Below, one piece after another: positions 39,650 through 51,243 of a DNA stretch of 64,000 nucleotides; position 1 is the stretch's first letter, and each line of letters begins with the position of its first letter. The translations under genes and the position numbers were made by a program. A model generated the notes under the pieces. It was not told the DNA's origin. It made no database searches and worked only from the letters and a program-made list of their open reading frames with translations. Source of the stretch: Gongronella butleri (lineage: Eukaryota > Mucoromycota > Mucoromycetes > Mucorales > Cunninghamellaceae); assembly GCA_025201375.1 (NCBI GenBank), contig JAIWZP010000004.1, positions 930,001-994,000 on the forward strand, written 5' to 3'.

Positions 39650-41799
39650 TCATTGGCGGTGCTCGACGAGGACGCGCAGGCCGTCCTTGATAGGCATGGT
39701 CAGGGTGACGTGGTACCTGACACGGTGACCGGGGACGAGGGTAAACTTGTAGCGTCGCATGAATTGCGTAAGAGCGACGAGGGATTCAAGGGTTGCGAGT
39801 TGCTGGCCAAGACACACGCGCGGACCGGCGTGGAATGCAGGCCATTTGCCTTGCCCCTCGCGCAGCAGGTCGCCGTCGTCCGTCAACCAGCGCTCCGGGC
39901 GGAATTCATGCGCATCGGGGCCCCAAACACGCGTGTTGCGCGACATGGACCACATGGACCACATGATTGTGTCGTTTTTCTTGATTGTCGTGCCATCCGG
40001 CCACACATCATCGCCAATGGCGTACTTTTGATTGGCTGGGACAGGTGGATGGAGACGGAGCGTCTCGTACAGACTGCATTCAAAAGCAAAGTGGGTGTTA
40101 ATGCCATTTTATCTTCTTTTTTTTGGTGCCATTTCTTACACGGCATGCGCATATTTCATGTTTTTGATGGCATCGTGCAAGGCGACAGGGTCAGCTTCAT
40201 TGACATTATGAAGCATGGTGGTGATTTCTTCCAATAGCTTGGTTTCCACACGTGGGTGCATAATCAGGCAGTACAAGCACCATGACAACGTCTGCCCGGT
40301 CTATTGTAACGCGGCATAAAAGAAAGAATGAGCACATTTGCACCACTCGGGTGCTCTTTTGTGGTCATTTTTACCGTGTCGCGTCCCTAAAAGAAGAAAA
40401 TAGATAAAAAGCGTGTCAGCAAAGCCAATGAGCGTTTGATTGTCCTTTTTTTCGGTTTAACGCACAGCAATGATGAAATTCATGACAACGTCACGCAGCT
40501 CTTGGTCGCTGAGCTCGTCACCGCGCTCGTTTTTCGCATTCATAAAGCGTGACAGCAAGTCTTTGAATTCACGGCCCTGGGCGAGCTCGTCGCGGCGCTT
40601 TTGGATGATTTCGTACGCAAATTGATTCATGACTTTGGTGTAATGCGCCTGTGACTTTCGCCAAGGCAGCAGCACCGCCTCGAGAAACTCGGTCACCTTG
40701 AATGCCGAATTGACGAACCGCTCATACACGTTGCGCTGACAAAAGTCAAATGCTTCGGCAAAGGGCACCTTGCCATCGGCCTGGAGCGCGCCGACATCCA
40801 CACCAAAACCAAGCCTGCAAAATTAAAAAAAAAAGGAATTGAGCGCGTCACGCTCGCGCTTGTGTCACACACCCCGCAGCCTCAAGCCGGTTCTTACTGG
40901 ACAAAAGAATCGAGCGTGAATCGCATCATGATGTCTTGGAAATCGACAATGGTACCATTGTCGGCCGCCTTGTCTAGATGTAGCTTGTTGACCTTGTCAA
41001 TGTGCTCCATAAAGATGCTAGAACGCAGGGAAAAAAAGTATAAATTGGCGAGTCTCTCTCTCTCTTTTTTTTCGGGCGTCCTACGCGGTAAAATGATCGC
41101 GAAAGTTCTTGACGTTGAAAATGAGACTTGCGGTCTTGCGCTGGTACTTCCAGACCTCGCCATTAGCATTGAAGATGCCGTGCCCAAGCAGATCAATTGA
41201 GCCTGTGTAAAGCATGGGGCCCTTTACGTAATTTTCAAAGTTGGCTGGAAGAAAAAAAAAAAGACGTTGAAAATGGAGCCGATGGCCACGTGATGTGCCT
41301 GTTTTTGCATGGGTAAAGGAAAAGGGCTTACTCTTGAGAACATGCTCAATATTACGTGGATCGATGGTCATGACGGTCGTAGGCAGGCCAAGGCCATTGT
41401 TGCATCTAGACAAAGCGCCATTGGCAGAAATCAGCACTCGTGTGTAACGACGATACGCGCATTGTGCGCCATGACCCAACTGAGTGTCATGCGATTTTGC
41501 CCTTTTTTCACTCTTTTTTCACTATTTCTTCTTCTTCTTCTTTCATACAATGTTAGCGCGTCGCAATGCTCGAATCCGTGCCGGAAGAGGTCGTGAATCT
41601 CGTCCTTGTAGTACACAATGTAGGGTAGGGCGCCGACGAGCGGGAATGCCGAGCCATTGGGGATGGGTCGTTTTTCGGAAAAGACGCGGCGATCGGGGTA
41701 AAGAATCGCCAAAAGCGCGACGACGGCCGTCGATGAAAGCGCAGCGGTCTCGCCGGGCTTTAGGTTCGCAGAGGACAGGGCGGCTAGAACAGTGGACAT
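39650..41799 (-). CDS. Cytochrome P450, fatty-acid/alkane hydroxylase type (CYP52/CYP86-like)
   Basis: 516 residues in eight exons (minus): 41799-41549, 41405-41332, 41244-41085, 41017-40898, 40814-40466, 40386-40375, 40300-40140, 40073-39650. An N-terminal hydrophobic segment is the ER anchor. Landmarks are LTLCNNGLGLPTTVMTIDP, NFENYVKGP, the I-helix FIIAGRDTTGQTLSW, K-helix YETLRLHPPVP, the PERF region EFRPERW, and the haem loop FHAGPRVCLGQQ with Cys463. The NFENYVKGP and AGRDTT forms are those of CYP52/CYP63/CYP86 omega-hydroxylases, so a lipid or alkane substrate is likely but not shown. Exon 6 is a 12-nt microexon coding exactly GRDT, the oxygen-activation core. A TATA box lies at 41939-41946. 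Confidence 0.93.
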
Positions 41800-42657
41800 G
41801 GCGCAAAAGATCAGATCAATGAAAAAAAAAAAACAAGAACAATGAAAAAATCGAGGAAAATGGGGACAAAAAAAGAGAAAAATGGGTGACAAGTGGCAAA
41901 TCCAGGACAATCACTTTTTTTTGGCTCCCCGCTCTGCCTTTTTATAATTGTGGCCTTGGGCGTTGAAAAAAAAGATGGCTGTTCATTTTCCCCGAAACGC
42001 CTTGTATCACGCTCCTCCCCACACAAAATTTTTACCTGATCTCTCACACGCCCTTTTTTTTCCTGACACCTGTACAACGCGCATCACGTTGCCCCCCTTC
42101 TTCACAACGCGACCCATTGTTTGTTTTGATGGGCCATTGGTGGCAATCATTTGGAGGTTGCATGAAAAATGTACAAATCGCCAAGCACATGGCCATGCGA
42201 CATGTGAAATTAGATCTCTGGTGCGCCCCCCACACACACACACACCTTGACTAACCCAAACGTCACGCGTCCACGCGCGACACGCGGGCGGCCTGTCAAT
42301 GGATACCAATCTCTTCGTTTTTTCTTGCTTTTTGTCACTGCCCCACACAAGCCCATGGCCGCTCCCATTCTGTGTCATGGCACGTCGCCCTAATCAATGA
42401 AGAAGCCGGGGACGCAATCGTTTGTTTTGGCTTTTTCCCCATTAAAACCCGTGTTTCCCCTGCTCTCTCCCACCCCCCTTTTTTTTTTTTTTTTTTGTGC
42501 GCCAATGGGTTTCTGCGTGTTGTGTGCATGCTTTGACGTAGTCCTCCTTCCCCTACGCGTAGTGTGTGAATGGGGGAGAGTCTTTATTTGTGCCATGGGC
42601 AAATAAGTACAACCAAAAACCAAAAAAAAAAAAGGTCAAAATTAAAAGGATGGGGAA
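41800..42657. other. Intergenic region TAF3 / P450
   Basis: 858 bp: P450 promoter and TAF3 3' flank. Contains a (CA)n run near 42232-42244 and a T18 tract near 42479-42497. No gene seen. Confidence 0.5.
41939..41946 (-). promoter_or_regulatory. TATA box of the P450 gene
   Basis: TATAAAAA on the minus strand, about 140 bp upstream of the P450 ATG. Confidence 0.45.
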
Positions 42658-44947
42658 TCAGCGGCGGCAGCGCATGCAATGCCATTCGTCGACCTGGTCC
42701 AGGATGCCGACGCAGACGCCATGGAACCAGACGCCGCAAGTGTCGCAAGCGACCATAAAGGTGCCGTAATCGACGGTGGGATTGTCGCAGATGCATTGGA
42801 CGGTTTCATCCGAGACGACGGCCTGATCGGCGGGGATGGGCGCCGGCAAGGGAGGTGGCGCGGCAGGCATGGTGTGCTGCGGGTAGGTGAGAGTGTCGGA
42901 TGCATGATGCGGAGTGGCAAAAGAGGGCTCGGGTGGCAAAGTGGACAAAAGGGTGTGATTGGCAAAATCGGAGGTGTCTGACAGCGATGTCGGAGGCAAT
43001 GGCTCGGATTTGATGGTTTGTGATGAGGAAGCGGGCGGGGGTGGTGGGGTTTGCTTGGGTGCATTGAGTGTGAACCTGATTTTTGGTGTGGAAGCAGCGG
43101 ATGAGGGCGGAGAGACAGACGACATGTCAATGTCATTGTCAAGGGCATGCATTGCCGCAGAGGAAGAGGGCAAGGAGGATGAAGAAGAAGCAGGGGTGGT
43201 GGTATCGTCTTTTTTCTGCTGCAGTGGCATCTTGATGGTGAGTTTTGGCCCGTCCTTTGGCTTTGGCTTTCTTCCTGGCTTCTTTTTCTCCTTTGGCTCC
43301 TTTGGCGGCTTGGGCTGCTTTGGTGCGCGTGGCTTCTTTTGCTTTGGCTCCTTTTTTCCCTTTTCTTCGTCCTTGCCCTGCGATGAGGCCGGCCTGTCCA
43401 CCCATTGTTGCTGATGCTGATGTTGTTGCTGCTGTTGCTGCTTGTTGGCGAGCGACATGAGCGAGATGGGGCCTCCTGACGATGTGGACGTGGCCATGGA
43501 AGCAGAGGAGGATGCGGATGGCAGCGGCGGCGGCGGCGGTAATGTCGATAAAGGCATGTTATCGTCGTCGTCGTCGCTGTCTGAATTGCGATGCACGTCA
43601 ATGACCGAGATTTCCTCGTCGAAATCCTCGTCCTTGACGGTGGAATCGTTTGTGTCGAGGCGTGTACGCGCGGGCAGGGTGAGCCTGATGCTACTTGTGG
43701 TGCTTGTTGCACTATATGGCGCGTTGTCGGATGTTGACGCGGCATTGACGGCGGCAGGGATCGTAATGAGGGTCGGATTCGATGGTGTGGGTGGTGTTGG
43801 TTCGTGCGGCACGTCGGGCGTGATGATATCCACGAGCAAATTCGGTGTAGAGACCGTAGCAAGCGAAAGTGGAGGCGCCAGACGCCTTGCCATGTTGCCC
43901 AGAACGCCAAATGGACCGCTGAACACGCGCTGTCCAGCCGCCGCCGATTCTTCGGTATCCTGTTGGAACACCTGCGTGTACGGCACGACTCCAGGCTTGC
44001 GTGCTCGCTTCTTGTCCTGCAATTGCTCGTATGCATCCATCACACGCTTCAATTGCACGTCACGCTGCATCGCAACCGATTGAGGCACAGCAGACGGCCC
44101 CGACGCGTCGTTGGGCGTACTTTTCATCGCTGAAAGGGCAAGTGGCAAAGGCGCATCCTTTTCCGTGGCCAATGGCGACTCTTCAAAAGGCGTCTCGTGC
44201 AAAAACGGGTTGCTGATCGGCTTTTTCTTCTTGCGCACGAGCATCTGCGGCATGGACGGGTGCAATGGCTGCTGCTGAGTCTGCGGCGCTTGCTCTTCCT
44301 TGTCCTCGTCGTCCTTGTTCGTCGGAAACCTTGGTAAAAACCAAGGAACATAATCCGGACCGTCATGTGCCTTGCCATTCACTTGCATGGCAACCGGTGT
44401 CGATGGCAATTCGTCGTCATCCGGCGTCATGGGCGAACGAATCATCATGGAATTCTGCGCCCCGCGCCCAATGTGCTCGTACACATAGGGCGCCTCTGGT
44501 GTCGCGCGTGGCAAGATATCTACCAATAAAAAAAAGAAGAAAAAGGAAAAAAAAAAAAAGAAGAAGAAGAAGAAAAAGGTGAATTCGTGGAGACAAAAGG
44601 GTGCGAAAGAAAGAAAAAGAGAGCTTACTTTGCAGAGCTTGGCTGGGATCGGCCTGATCGGACCAGGCTGGCGCAAGGTCCTTTGCATCGGTGACAAGCC
44701 ATTCGTGCAGCGTGGGGATGTCTGTGTCGAGGTCTTGGAGCCCGTCCACCACGTCAAACGCATTGACATGCGTGCGCCCGGCTACATGCGCATACGCCGC
44801 CGATGTCGACGCCAAAAGTTGCAAATAGCGCCCAAACACATCCGTCAGCGCATCCGCAGAGCTGCCCTGCACGCCCTCAAACCCTGCTGCCTTGAGCAAC
44901 TGCAGTGTCGTCGTTCGGAGCAGCGCACTGCAGAAATCTTCAGCCAT
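42658..44947 (-). CDS. TAF3: TFIID subunit TAF3 with histone fold and PHD finger
   Basis: 726 residues in two exons (minus): 44947-44629 and 44519-42658. Residues 1-90 form a histone fold of the Bromo_TP type (LLRTTTLQLLKAAGF, DALTDVFGRYLQLLA, RTHVNAFDVVDGLQDL), the part that pairs with TAF10 in TFIID. A long low-complexity middle has poly-Gln, acidic runs and a Lys/Pro-rich basic stretch (PKQKKPRAPKQPKPPKEP). Residues about 681-726 are a C-terminal PHD finger: CIC, CDTC, WFHGVC and WHCMRC supply the C4HC3 ligands. Tyr (DYG), Met (FMV) and Trp (VWFH) sit where H3K4me3 readers have their cage. This animal-like layout differs from budding-yeast TAF3, which lacks the PHD. Other histone-fold/PHD proteins remain possible but less likely. 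Confidence 0.85.
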
Positions 44948-45129
44948 TCAAGAAAACAACAAGAAAGAAAATGAAAAAGAAAAAGAAAAAGGAAAGGGGG
45001 AGAGAACAAAGACGCCGGCAAACTTCCTGTTTTTTTGGCCCGGGCGGAGCTTGAATCAATATGGCCCTGAGGGCGGCGCCGCGCGTCAAGAAAAAAGCAT
45101 AAAAGGCGCCCTTCGCCTTTCTTTTCTTC

Positions 45130-45205
45130 CTTTTTTTTTTTTTTTTTTTTTTTTTCTCTCTCTCTCTCTCGCTCTCTCTCTCTCTTTCTCTCTCTCTCTT
45201 TTTTT
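45130..45205. repeat. Poly(T) plus (CT)n low-complexity tract
   Basis: About 25 T followed by alternating CT with few interruptions, about 190-260 bp upstream of the TAF3 ATG (GA-rich on the TAF3 strand). Confidence 0.8.
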
Positions 45206-45324
45206 TCATAAAAAAAAAAAAACTCCTTTGGGCGCGGCCTTGCTAAAAGCTAAAAAGCCTATGGTAAGAGTGTTTTAGCTTGTTCAGCGCGCGTTTTATG
45301 CTCATCTTTTTCTTTTTTGATGAC

Positions 45325-45480
45325 CCTCGTAGTATAGCCGCGCCCCGGTGCAAATGGCGGGTTAACGTTATCGGGGCGGGGGGCTTAAAACCGACTCTGC
45401 CTCCTCCATGGCCGTCGGTCCCCCGCCTCCAGCTCCTGGTTGTTCTTCTGTAGGCGCTTGCCTTTGGCGCTTCCGTAGTT
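45325..45480. other. Unexplained GC-rich island, possible ncRNA or small ORF
   Basis: About 155 bp of clearly GC-rich sequence in AT-rich surroundings. On the plus strand, ATG (45261-45263) is followed at once by GTAAGAG, and CCTCGTAG precedes TATAGCCGCGCC, so a tiny first exon and an intron are conceivable. A 51-codon frame starts at 45298. AATAAA occurs at 45496. No match to tRNA, 5S, U1-U6, SRP or RNase P features was recognised by eye. Confidence 0.25.
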
Positions 45481-45814
45481 TTTGTTTTATCAAATCAATA
45501 AAAAAAAAATTTTTTTTTTTTACAAAAAGACGCGTCGATCGATGCAAGGACCATGCCCATTGAGATGCAGGGCGTGCTCACGGACATGTGAAAACAGCAA
45601 AAAATGGGCGTCAAGGGCGAAAAAACACGCATGGTGCCCCCTTTTTCCCTGTCGTCATGACCATTGGAGCGCATCGAGATGGCCGTGCAAACGTGTGAAA
45701 AGAAAAAGGGAGATAAACAAATAATTACTTTATTTTCACAGGTTTCAGCGTACAAATACAAAAGGGGGAGGTGATCTACACACAGCCAAGGGGCAAAAGA
45801 GGCTTTTTTTTTTT

Positions 45815-48736
45815 TTACAACAGGAATCGATTGTGCTTGGACACGCCCGTTTCAGGAATCAGGTCGTCGGCGTTGAGACCGCCGGGGATCACCGTGTGGC
45901 GGCTGACCTTGGCAGGGCCATACTTTTTGTCCAATTTCTTATTTTCCCATCGCAACATGAACGACAAGCCAAAGCACAAACAAATGCCAATGCTCATGTA
46001 CCTTTTTTCAAAAAAAAAAAAAAAAAAAAAAAAAAGCGTGAGATACGCCTTTTGAAAAATTGGGCGTCCATTGGGCGCCATCACAAGCCTGGATTTTGTT
46101 GTTTTTTTTTCTTTTTCGCGCGTTTCATGATGATGGTTGCTTACGTCAAAATGACAATGTTAGCCTTGATGTAGAGAGGAGGGTCCGTGTACAGCTGGGG
46201 ACCGTAAAAGTTGGCCAATTGCGAAATGCAGTTGAGCAATGCAAACGACACGGCGCGCTTTTGACGCTCGGCCATGACAAGACAGTCGCTGAGCCACGCG
46301 AGCGACACGCCCAGCGAGCTCCACACGCCGCCACCGCACAGGAACAACGAAAAGAACAAAACACCATGGTTCGTCTGCGAAATTTGGACCGCGTAGCCGC
46401 ACAGCGCCACAAGCATGCAAAACGCGATAAACACAGAGCGCACTTGGAAACGATCGCTCAACACGGCAATAATCAGCGACAACACCGCGGCAAACACGTA
46501 TCTGGACAACGAAAAAAAAAAAGTCAGCCGCTACCTGACACACTTTTTTCAAGGGGAAAAATGAACGCGACTTACACAGGGATGGTCATGTATTGAATCA
46601 TGGCGCCAGTGTAGCCAAGGTTTTGGATGTAGCTGTAAACAAAAAAAAAAAAAAAAAAGGAAACGTGTCAGTCCTGACAAGTTCATGGCGCATGGCGCGC
46701 GTCACACGACTTACGTGGGCATGAAGAAATTGAGCTGACCGCCTAAAATCATAAAAAACAGGTGAGAATCCGTGTTTCCACGCGTCAGTCACGCGTCTGG
46801 TCTTGTCATTGGCCACGAGTTGCCAAGGGCGTCTTACCAGTCTAAACACAAAAAAAAAAAAAAATCATGATTAGCCACCGATAAACAAAAAAGAAAAAAA
46901 GAAAAAAAAGCGAAGTTTTTTTACCTGGATGGCCATGAAGATGATGATAAACACCCAGACCTTGTACTCGAGCAACGCCGACCACAGACCCTTGAGGTTG
47001 AACTTTTCCTTGGGCGCGGCAAGACCGATACGGCGCACAGCAAGATCACGCTCGTCCTCCGTGAGCCTTAAAATTGCAAAAAAAAAAAAAAAAAAAAAAG
47101 AATGAGATGGGTGTTCTTTTTCTTGTCAATTAGAGCAACATCTTGGGTTTACCAGCGCGTGTTTTGAGGATAATCGGGCAAGATCCAGTACGAGCCAATG
47201 CCAATAACAAAGGTGATGATGCCTTCAATGATGAAAAGCCTGAAAAAAAGAATTGTTAGCGTGTGCACGTGAAAAGGAGGCAGCAAGGTGTGTCAAGAGA
47301 CACTAGGACGTACCATCGCCAGCCACGGAAGCCGCCGACACCCTCCATGCCTTGAATAATCGCACCAGCAAAGGCACTAAATAAAAAAAAAATTGAAGTG
47401 AGCGTCATTGCCGCACCAATCAATGACCGGGGTGCAAGCTTTACCCGCCAAGAGCACCGCTCAACCAGTTGCCACAGTAAAAGACGGCATTGCGCACGGC
47501 AATTTCACGCGGCTTGTAGAACAATGACAGCAAAAAGCTATTTTCCCCACAAAAAAAAAAAGGCGGATGTCAAAAAATAAGCATGGGAAAAGTACGGGGA
47601 ATTGTTTCAATCCCAGATTCATGCCAGTGTGGCCTGAGCTGTCAAATAAAACTTACGTCGAACAAGGGAAGAAAGGTGCCTATTAGCAGGAAAAAAAAAT
47701 AGAAATGAGCTCATCATCCGATTTCACGGACCACGAGATAAATTGGGTTCATTCTCTAGCACTCTTTTCACGGCTCTGGTTGCCGTCTTACCTCAGTAAT
47801 CTATGATAAACAAAAAAGAGGGAAGTGTGAGTCAATTGCTTCGTTTTCATGGTTGCTTTTGGGGTTTCTTGTGCCCAGTCCTTTGTCATCATGATCAACC
47901 TACACCCAAAAAGAAGCGAGCAACAGCCAGTGTCTTGAAATCGTGCGTAAACGAGGTGAAGATGCTAACGACAGACCACACAGTGACGAAAAAGGAAACT
48001 GAAACGCAAAAAAGGGCCAAATTGAGGTTAAGACAACCTTAATTTTCCAAATGTCAAAGCACCCCCTTACTAAATAGACTCGGCCGCGAGCGCTCCAGTA
48101 GCAAGTTGCTAGGAATTTGCACCGCAATCACACCAAGAACGTATCTATCATAAATCACACGATTGTCAAAATGTTAGTCATTTGTCCGAATGGGCCCACT
48201 TTTTTTCATTGGCCTATCGCACGCGTCCCAGCTGCCCCAGATTTTTTTTTCAAGCTTGATCTCGTGCCACACACCCAATTGGGCCCTTTTTTATCTTGGA
48301 CTCACACGCCCCTTAACTTTCTTTTTTTTTTCTGCTCTTACATGCTAATCACCCAATTATAGTCGCTGTTGGAGAGGCCCAAGTCGGACTGCAAGCCAGC
48401 AACCTTAGCATTGCCAATGTTGGAAAGATCAAGGCGTTGGCAAATATACAGCACCGTCAACATGGGCATGATGCGTCTGTCAAACTTGCGCACCAGCGCT
48501 TTTTCGCGTGCAATGAGCTCAGGGTCCTCGCCGTCTTCAACAGCAGACACGATAGACACATGATCCTTGACAACCTCTGCAAAAAAAAAAAAGTTGGTCC
48601 GCGCGCGTTCCCATGTTTCACCTGGTTTTTTTTTTTTTTTTTTTTTACGCGCAGCGCTTGCGGCTCATTCATCCTCTTCTATCGTACCATCGTGCACCGT
48701 CTCCACTTGCGTTTTGGCTTGCATTTCAGTCGACAT
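45815..48736 (-). CDS. MFS transporter, DAL5/anion:cation symporter family
   Basis: 500-residue, 12-helix permease of the allantoate/pantothenate/nicotinate type; substrate unknown. Fifteen exons (minus): 48736-48688, 48576-48342, 48144-48071, 47998-47904, 47800-47792, 47679-47657, 47537-47445, 47376-47314, 47239-47153, 47066-46925, 46841-46838, 46742-46715, 46632-46576, 46501-46145, 46001-45815. Family landmarks are RKFDRRIMPMLTVLYICQRLD, SDYNWVISIYVLGVIAVQIPS, FKTLAVARFFLGITEAPFFP, FYKPREIAVRNAVFYCGNW, GWRWLFIIEGIITFVIG, and LPDYPQNTRWLTEDER. Exon 5 is 9 nt (ITE) and exon 11 only 4 nt (ACTG). Both are needed for frame: the second joins IQ to TGGQLNFFMPTY. The protein ends in a hydrophilic tail. 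Every join was checked for frame. Confidence 0.92.
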
Positions 48737-49475
48737 GTTGAATACAAATCAAAAAGTATGGAATTAAATAAAAAGAAAAAGGGTCAAACCTTTTTCGTGA
48801 CCCCTTTTTATTCTACCATTAAGGTTCCAACTTTTTTTTTCTCATGCTTAACCCCAGATTTGCTTATGCAAGCGAGGAGATCCAAAAATTACCCGGAGGG
48901 GAGACGCGGGCAACGGCTGGCTGTTGTTATCGTAGCAGTAGTGCACCGATTCCATGGGAAAGCATCCCATTTGTAGACGGACTGAAGGGACAAGCGTGTC
49001 CGAGCACGCTGCATTGGACCAATGAGAGTCTCAGGTTGCTTCACTAATCAACAGACGGCTCAATTGCCCCACACACGCGACGCAAGTCGTACGAGAAAAA
49101 AAAAAAAAAAGACTAAAAAAATAGAAACAAGAACCCTTTTCTTGTTTTCATGACACCAAGCCAAGGCAGCACAATTACGCCTGACCCATACTTCACACCC
49201 TTACGCGATTTGTCATCTGTTTGGTTGCACCGCCCTATTGTTCTCACCCTTCCATGCAATGAGGGGCACAAAAAAAGGCAAATTGCACATCCAGGGCTAG
49301 CCAATGGCTTCTATTAGACAGGCTCCTGAAGCCTTGATATCCCACGCAATCAAAACCCGTCGGGCTGCTCCCCGCGGGCGTTTTCTTCTCGTCTATATCG
49401 TTATCTGCGCACACGTTTTTGATAAAAAAAATGTCTATCTCGATTTTTTTTAATTTTACTTGAAATCTTTTGGCT
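48737..49475. other. Intergenic region HIS5 / MFS
   Basis: 739 bp; MFS promoter and HIS5 3' flank. A16 run near 49095. No gene or repeat recognised. Confidence 0.5.
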
Positions 49476-49969
49476 CTACAGTGTGGCCAGGGACTCGGCA
49501 AGACGGGCAATCAAGTCCTTGTTCTCGTCCTCAGTGCCAATGGTGACGCGGAGGCAGCCAGTGCAGCCGTATTCCTTGCCACGGAAGCGGACAACGACGT
49601 CCTTGGACTCGGCCATGTATTTGTAGATGGCCTCGGCGCGCGTGTTGCACGGCTGCTTGGTGTCCTTGGCCAGGATCTCGGCAAGCACGAAATTCGCATC
49701 ATTGCCGCCCAAAATACGCCCAACACCCTCGAGAGATTGCAATTGCTCAATGACCGACGCACGCTGGGCAATCAGACGGTCGCGATAAGCCATCATGCGC
49801 GCAACACCCTCAGGCGACAGAGCCTCCAGCGCAATCTGTGCGCTCGGCGTGCCAATGTTGTAGGGCGCCTTGGTGTTGTTCAAAATCTGGATCACATCGG
49901 GATGCGCAGCGGCAATGCCCATGCTAAAAATTCATTGAAAAAAAAAAAGTTGGCACTGCCAATTCGTCG

Positions 49970-50015
<46 letters not shown>

Positions 50016-50845
50016 GGATGCCAGCCAGGCCAAAGCTCTTGCTGAGGGTCTGCATCACGACGAGATTCGGGTAGCGATTGACCCAGGTGACGACACTGCC
50101 CTGGTCGTGCGTGACAAAATCGACATACGCCTCGTCCACAACGACCAAGCCTTCATAATCACTCTCGAGCACGGCACGGATACTCTCGTGCGACAGGCAT
50201 GTACCCGTCGGGTTGCCCGGCGAGCACAAAAACACAAGCTTGACGTCGGGGTTCGCACGGAGATCTTGCAAAACCTGCGATGAAAAGGAAAATGAGGGGA
50301 AAAGACGAGAATTGATGCAAAAAAAAGGAAGGAAAAAATTGAAAAAGAATGAGATTGGCGTGCCTTTTGATCATGTGCTGCGGCAAAAAAAAACAACAAA
50401 AATGCGTTTTTTTTTTTACCTTTTCCGTGTCCAATTGGTACGCGCCGCCTTCAACAATGAGGGGCGTCTTGACGACATGGACGTCATTGATGTGGGCACA
50501 CACGCCGTACATGCCATAGGTGGGCGGCGTGATCAGGATCTTATCTTTGGCGGGCACGCAAGCGACGCGCATGAGCATGTCAATCACTTCATCCGACCCG
50601 ACGCCCAAAAACACGTTTTTGATCGACGGCAGACCGCGCAGTGCAATGAATGCCTCCTTCACTTTCACATGGTAAGGATCGGGGTATCGGTGGAGGTCGC
50701 CTTGTCGCTCTTGCAGCAACGACGGGCCGTACGCATTCTCATTCGCATCGAGCAGGATCCCGCTGTCATAGTCGTCGCGTGCACACCGGTAGGGCTGCAG
50801 CTCAAGAATATTCGGGCGAATGACTTTTTCCAAGGAAAAGGGCAT
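49476..50845 (-). CDS. HIS5: Histidinol-phosphate aminotransferase (HIS5)
   Basis: PLP-dependent class II transaminase of 377 residues that converts imidazole acetol-phosphate to histidinol-phosphate (histidine synthesis, cytosol). Exons (minus) 50845-50420, 50274-50015, 49923-49476. Landmarks are LLDANENAYGPS, LHRYPDPY, FLGVGSDEVIDMLMR, TPPTYGMY, CSPGNPTG, VVVDEAYVDF (about 187-196), and the PLP-binding lysine in TLSKSFGLAGIRMG (about Lys221). FRGKEYGCTGCLRVTIGT near the end holds the substrate-binding arginine. The second intron starts with GTA and then a run of 40 or so A on the coding strand, which is unusual. Full length for the family. Confidence 0.96.
49972..50012. repeat. Poly(T) tract, 41 T, inside HIS5 intron 2
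   Basis: Uninterrupted T run on the plus strand; on the HIS5 strand it is poly(A) directly after the 5' splice site, not the polypyrimidine tract. Confidence 0.9.
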
Positions 50846-51243
50846 GTTGTATCAAAGAGTGAAGGTGTAAAAAAAAAAAGAAAAAGAAAAAAGAAAAAGA
50901 AAAAAAAAAGAGGCACAAAATAGAAAAAATTCTGACGTGAGTCATCTGTTGCCACCAGCGATCACTGGGTTTCAAAAAAGGCAATTGAGGTTCCGCAAAC
51001 CCGGCGCATAAAGCAAAAAGGCATCCAATTTACTGCGCTCACAGTGACTCACGCCAAAAGCTAATAAAAAACCAGGGTAAAACATGATTTTCATCCCCTT
51101 GCTCGCCTCAATGGCATCACGTTGCTGCACCATTGATTGCCATGGCTCGCGAGAATGCGGTAGCATCGCTGAAACTTGTTGGGAAGCATGTGCTCCACAG
51201 CAATCAGTTCAGATGGCGATCTTTTTATTCGCACGATGGGCAT
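50846..51243. other. Intergenic region lipase 1 / HIS5
   Basis: About 400 bp; HIS5 upstream region (A-rich, near 50868-50910) and the lipase 3' flank. No gene seen. Confidence 0.5.

Larger units (their letters stand above)
44948..45814. other. Intergenic region with CT tract and GC-rich island
   Basis: Upstream of TAF3 lies a T/CT-rich tract at 45130-45205 (T run then CT repeats). 45325-45480 is a GC-rich island described separately. An A9-T11 inverted run near 45500 follows. The MFS gene's 3' flank is A-rich. Confidence 0.5.

Noticed and set aside
42232..42244. Short CA repeat, considered as Z-DNA or a regulatory element
   Set aside because: Too short and common to support any function.
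45298..45453. 51-codon open frame in the GC-rich island, considered as a gene
   Set aside because: No family likeness and composition explained by GC bias; reported only as an unexplained island.
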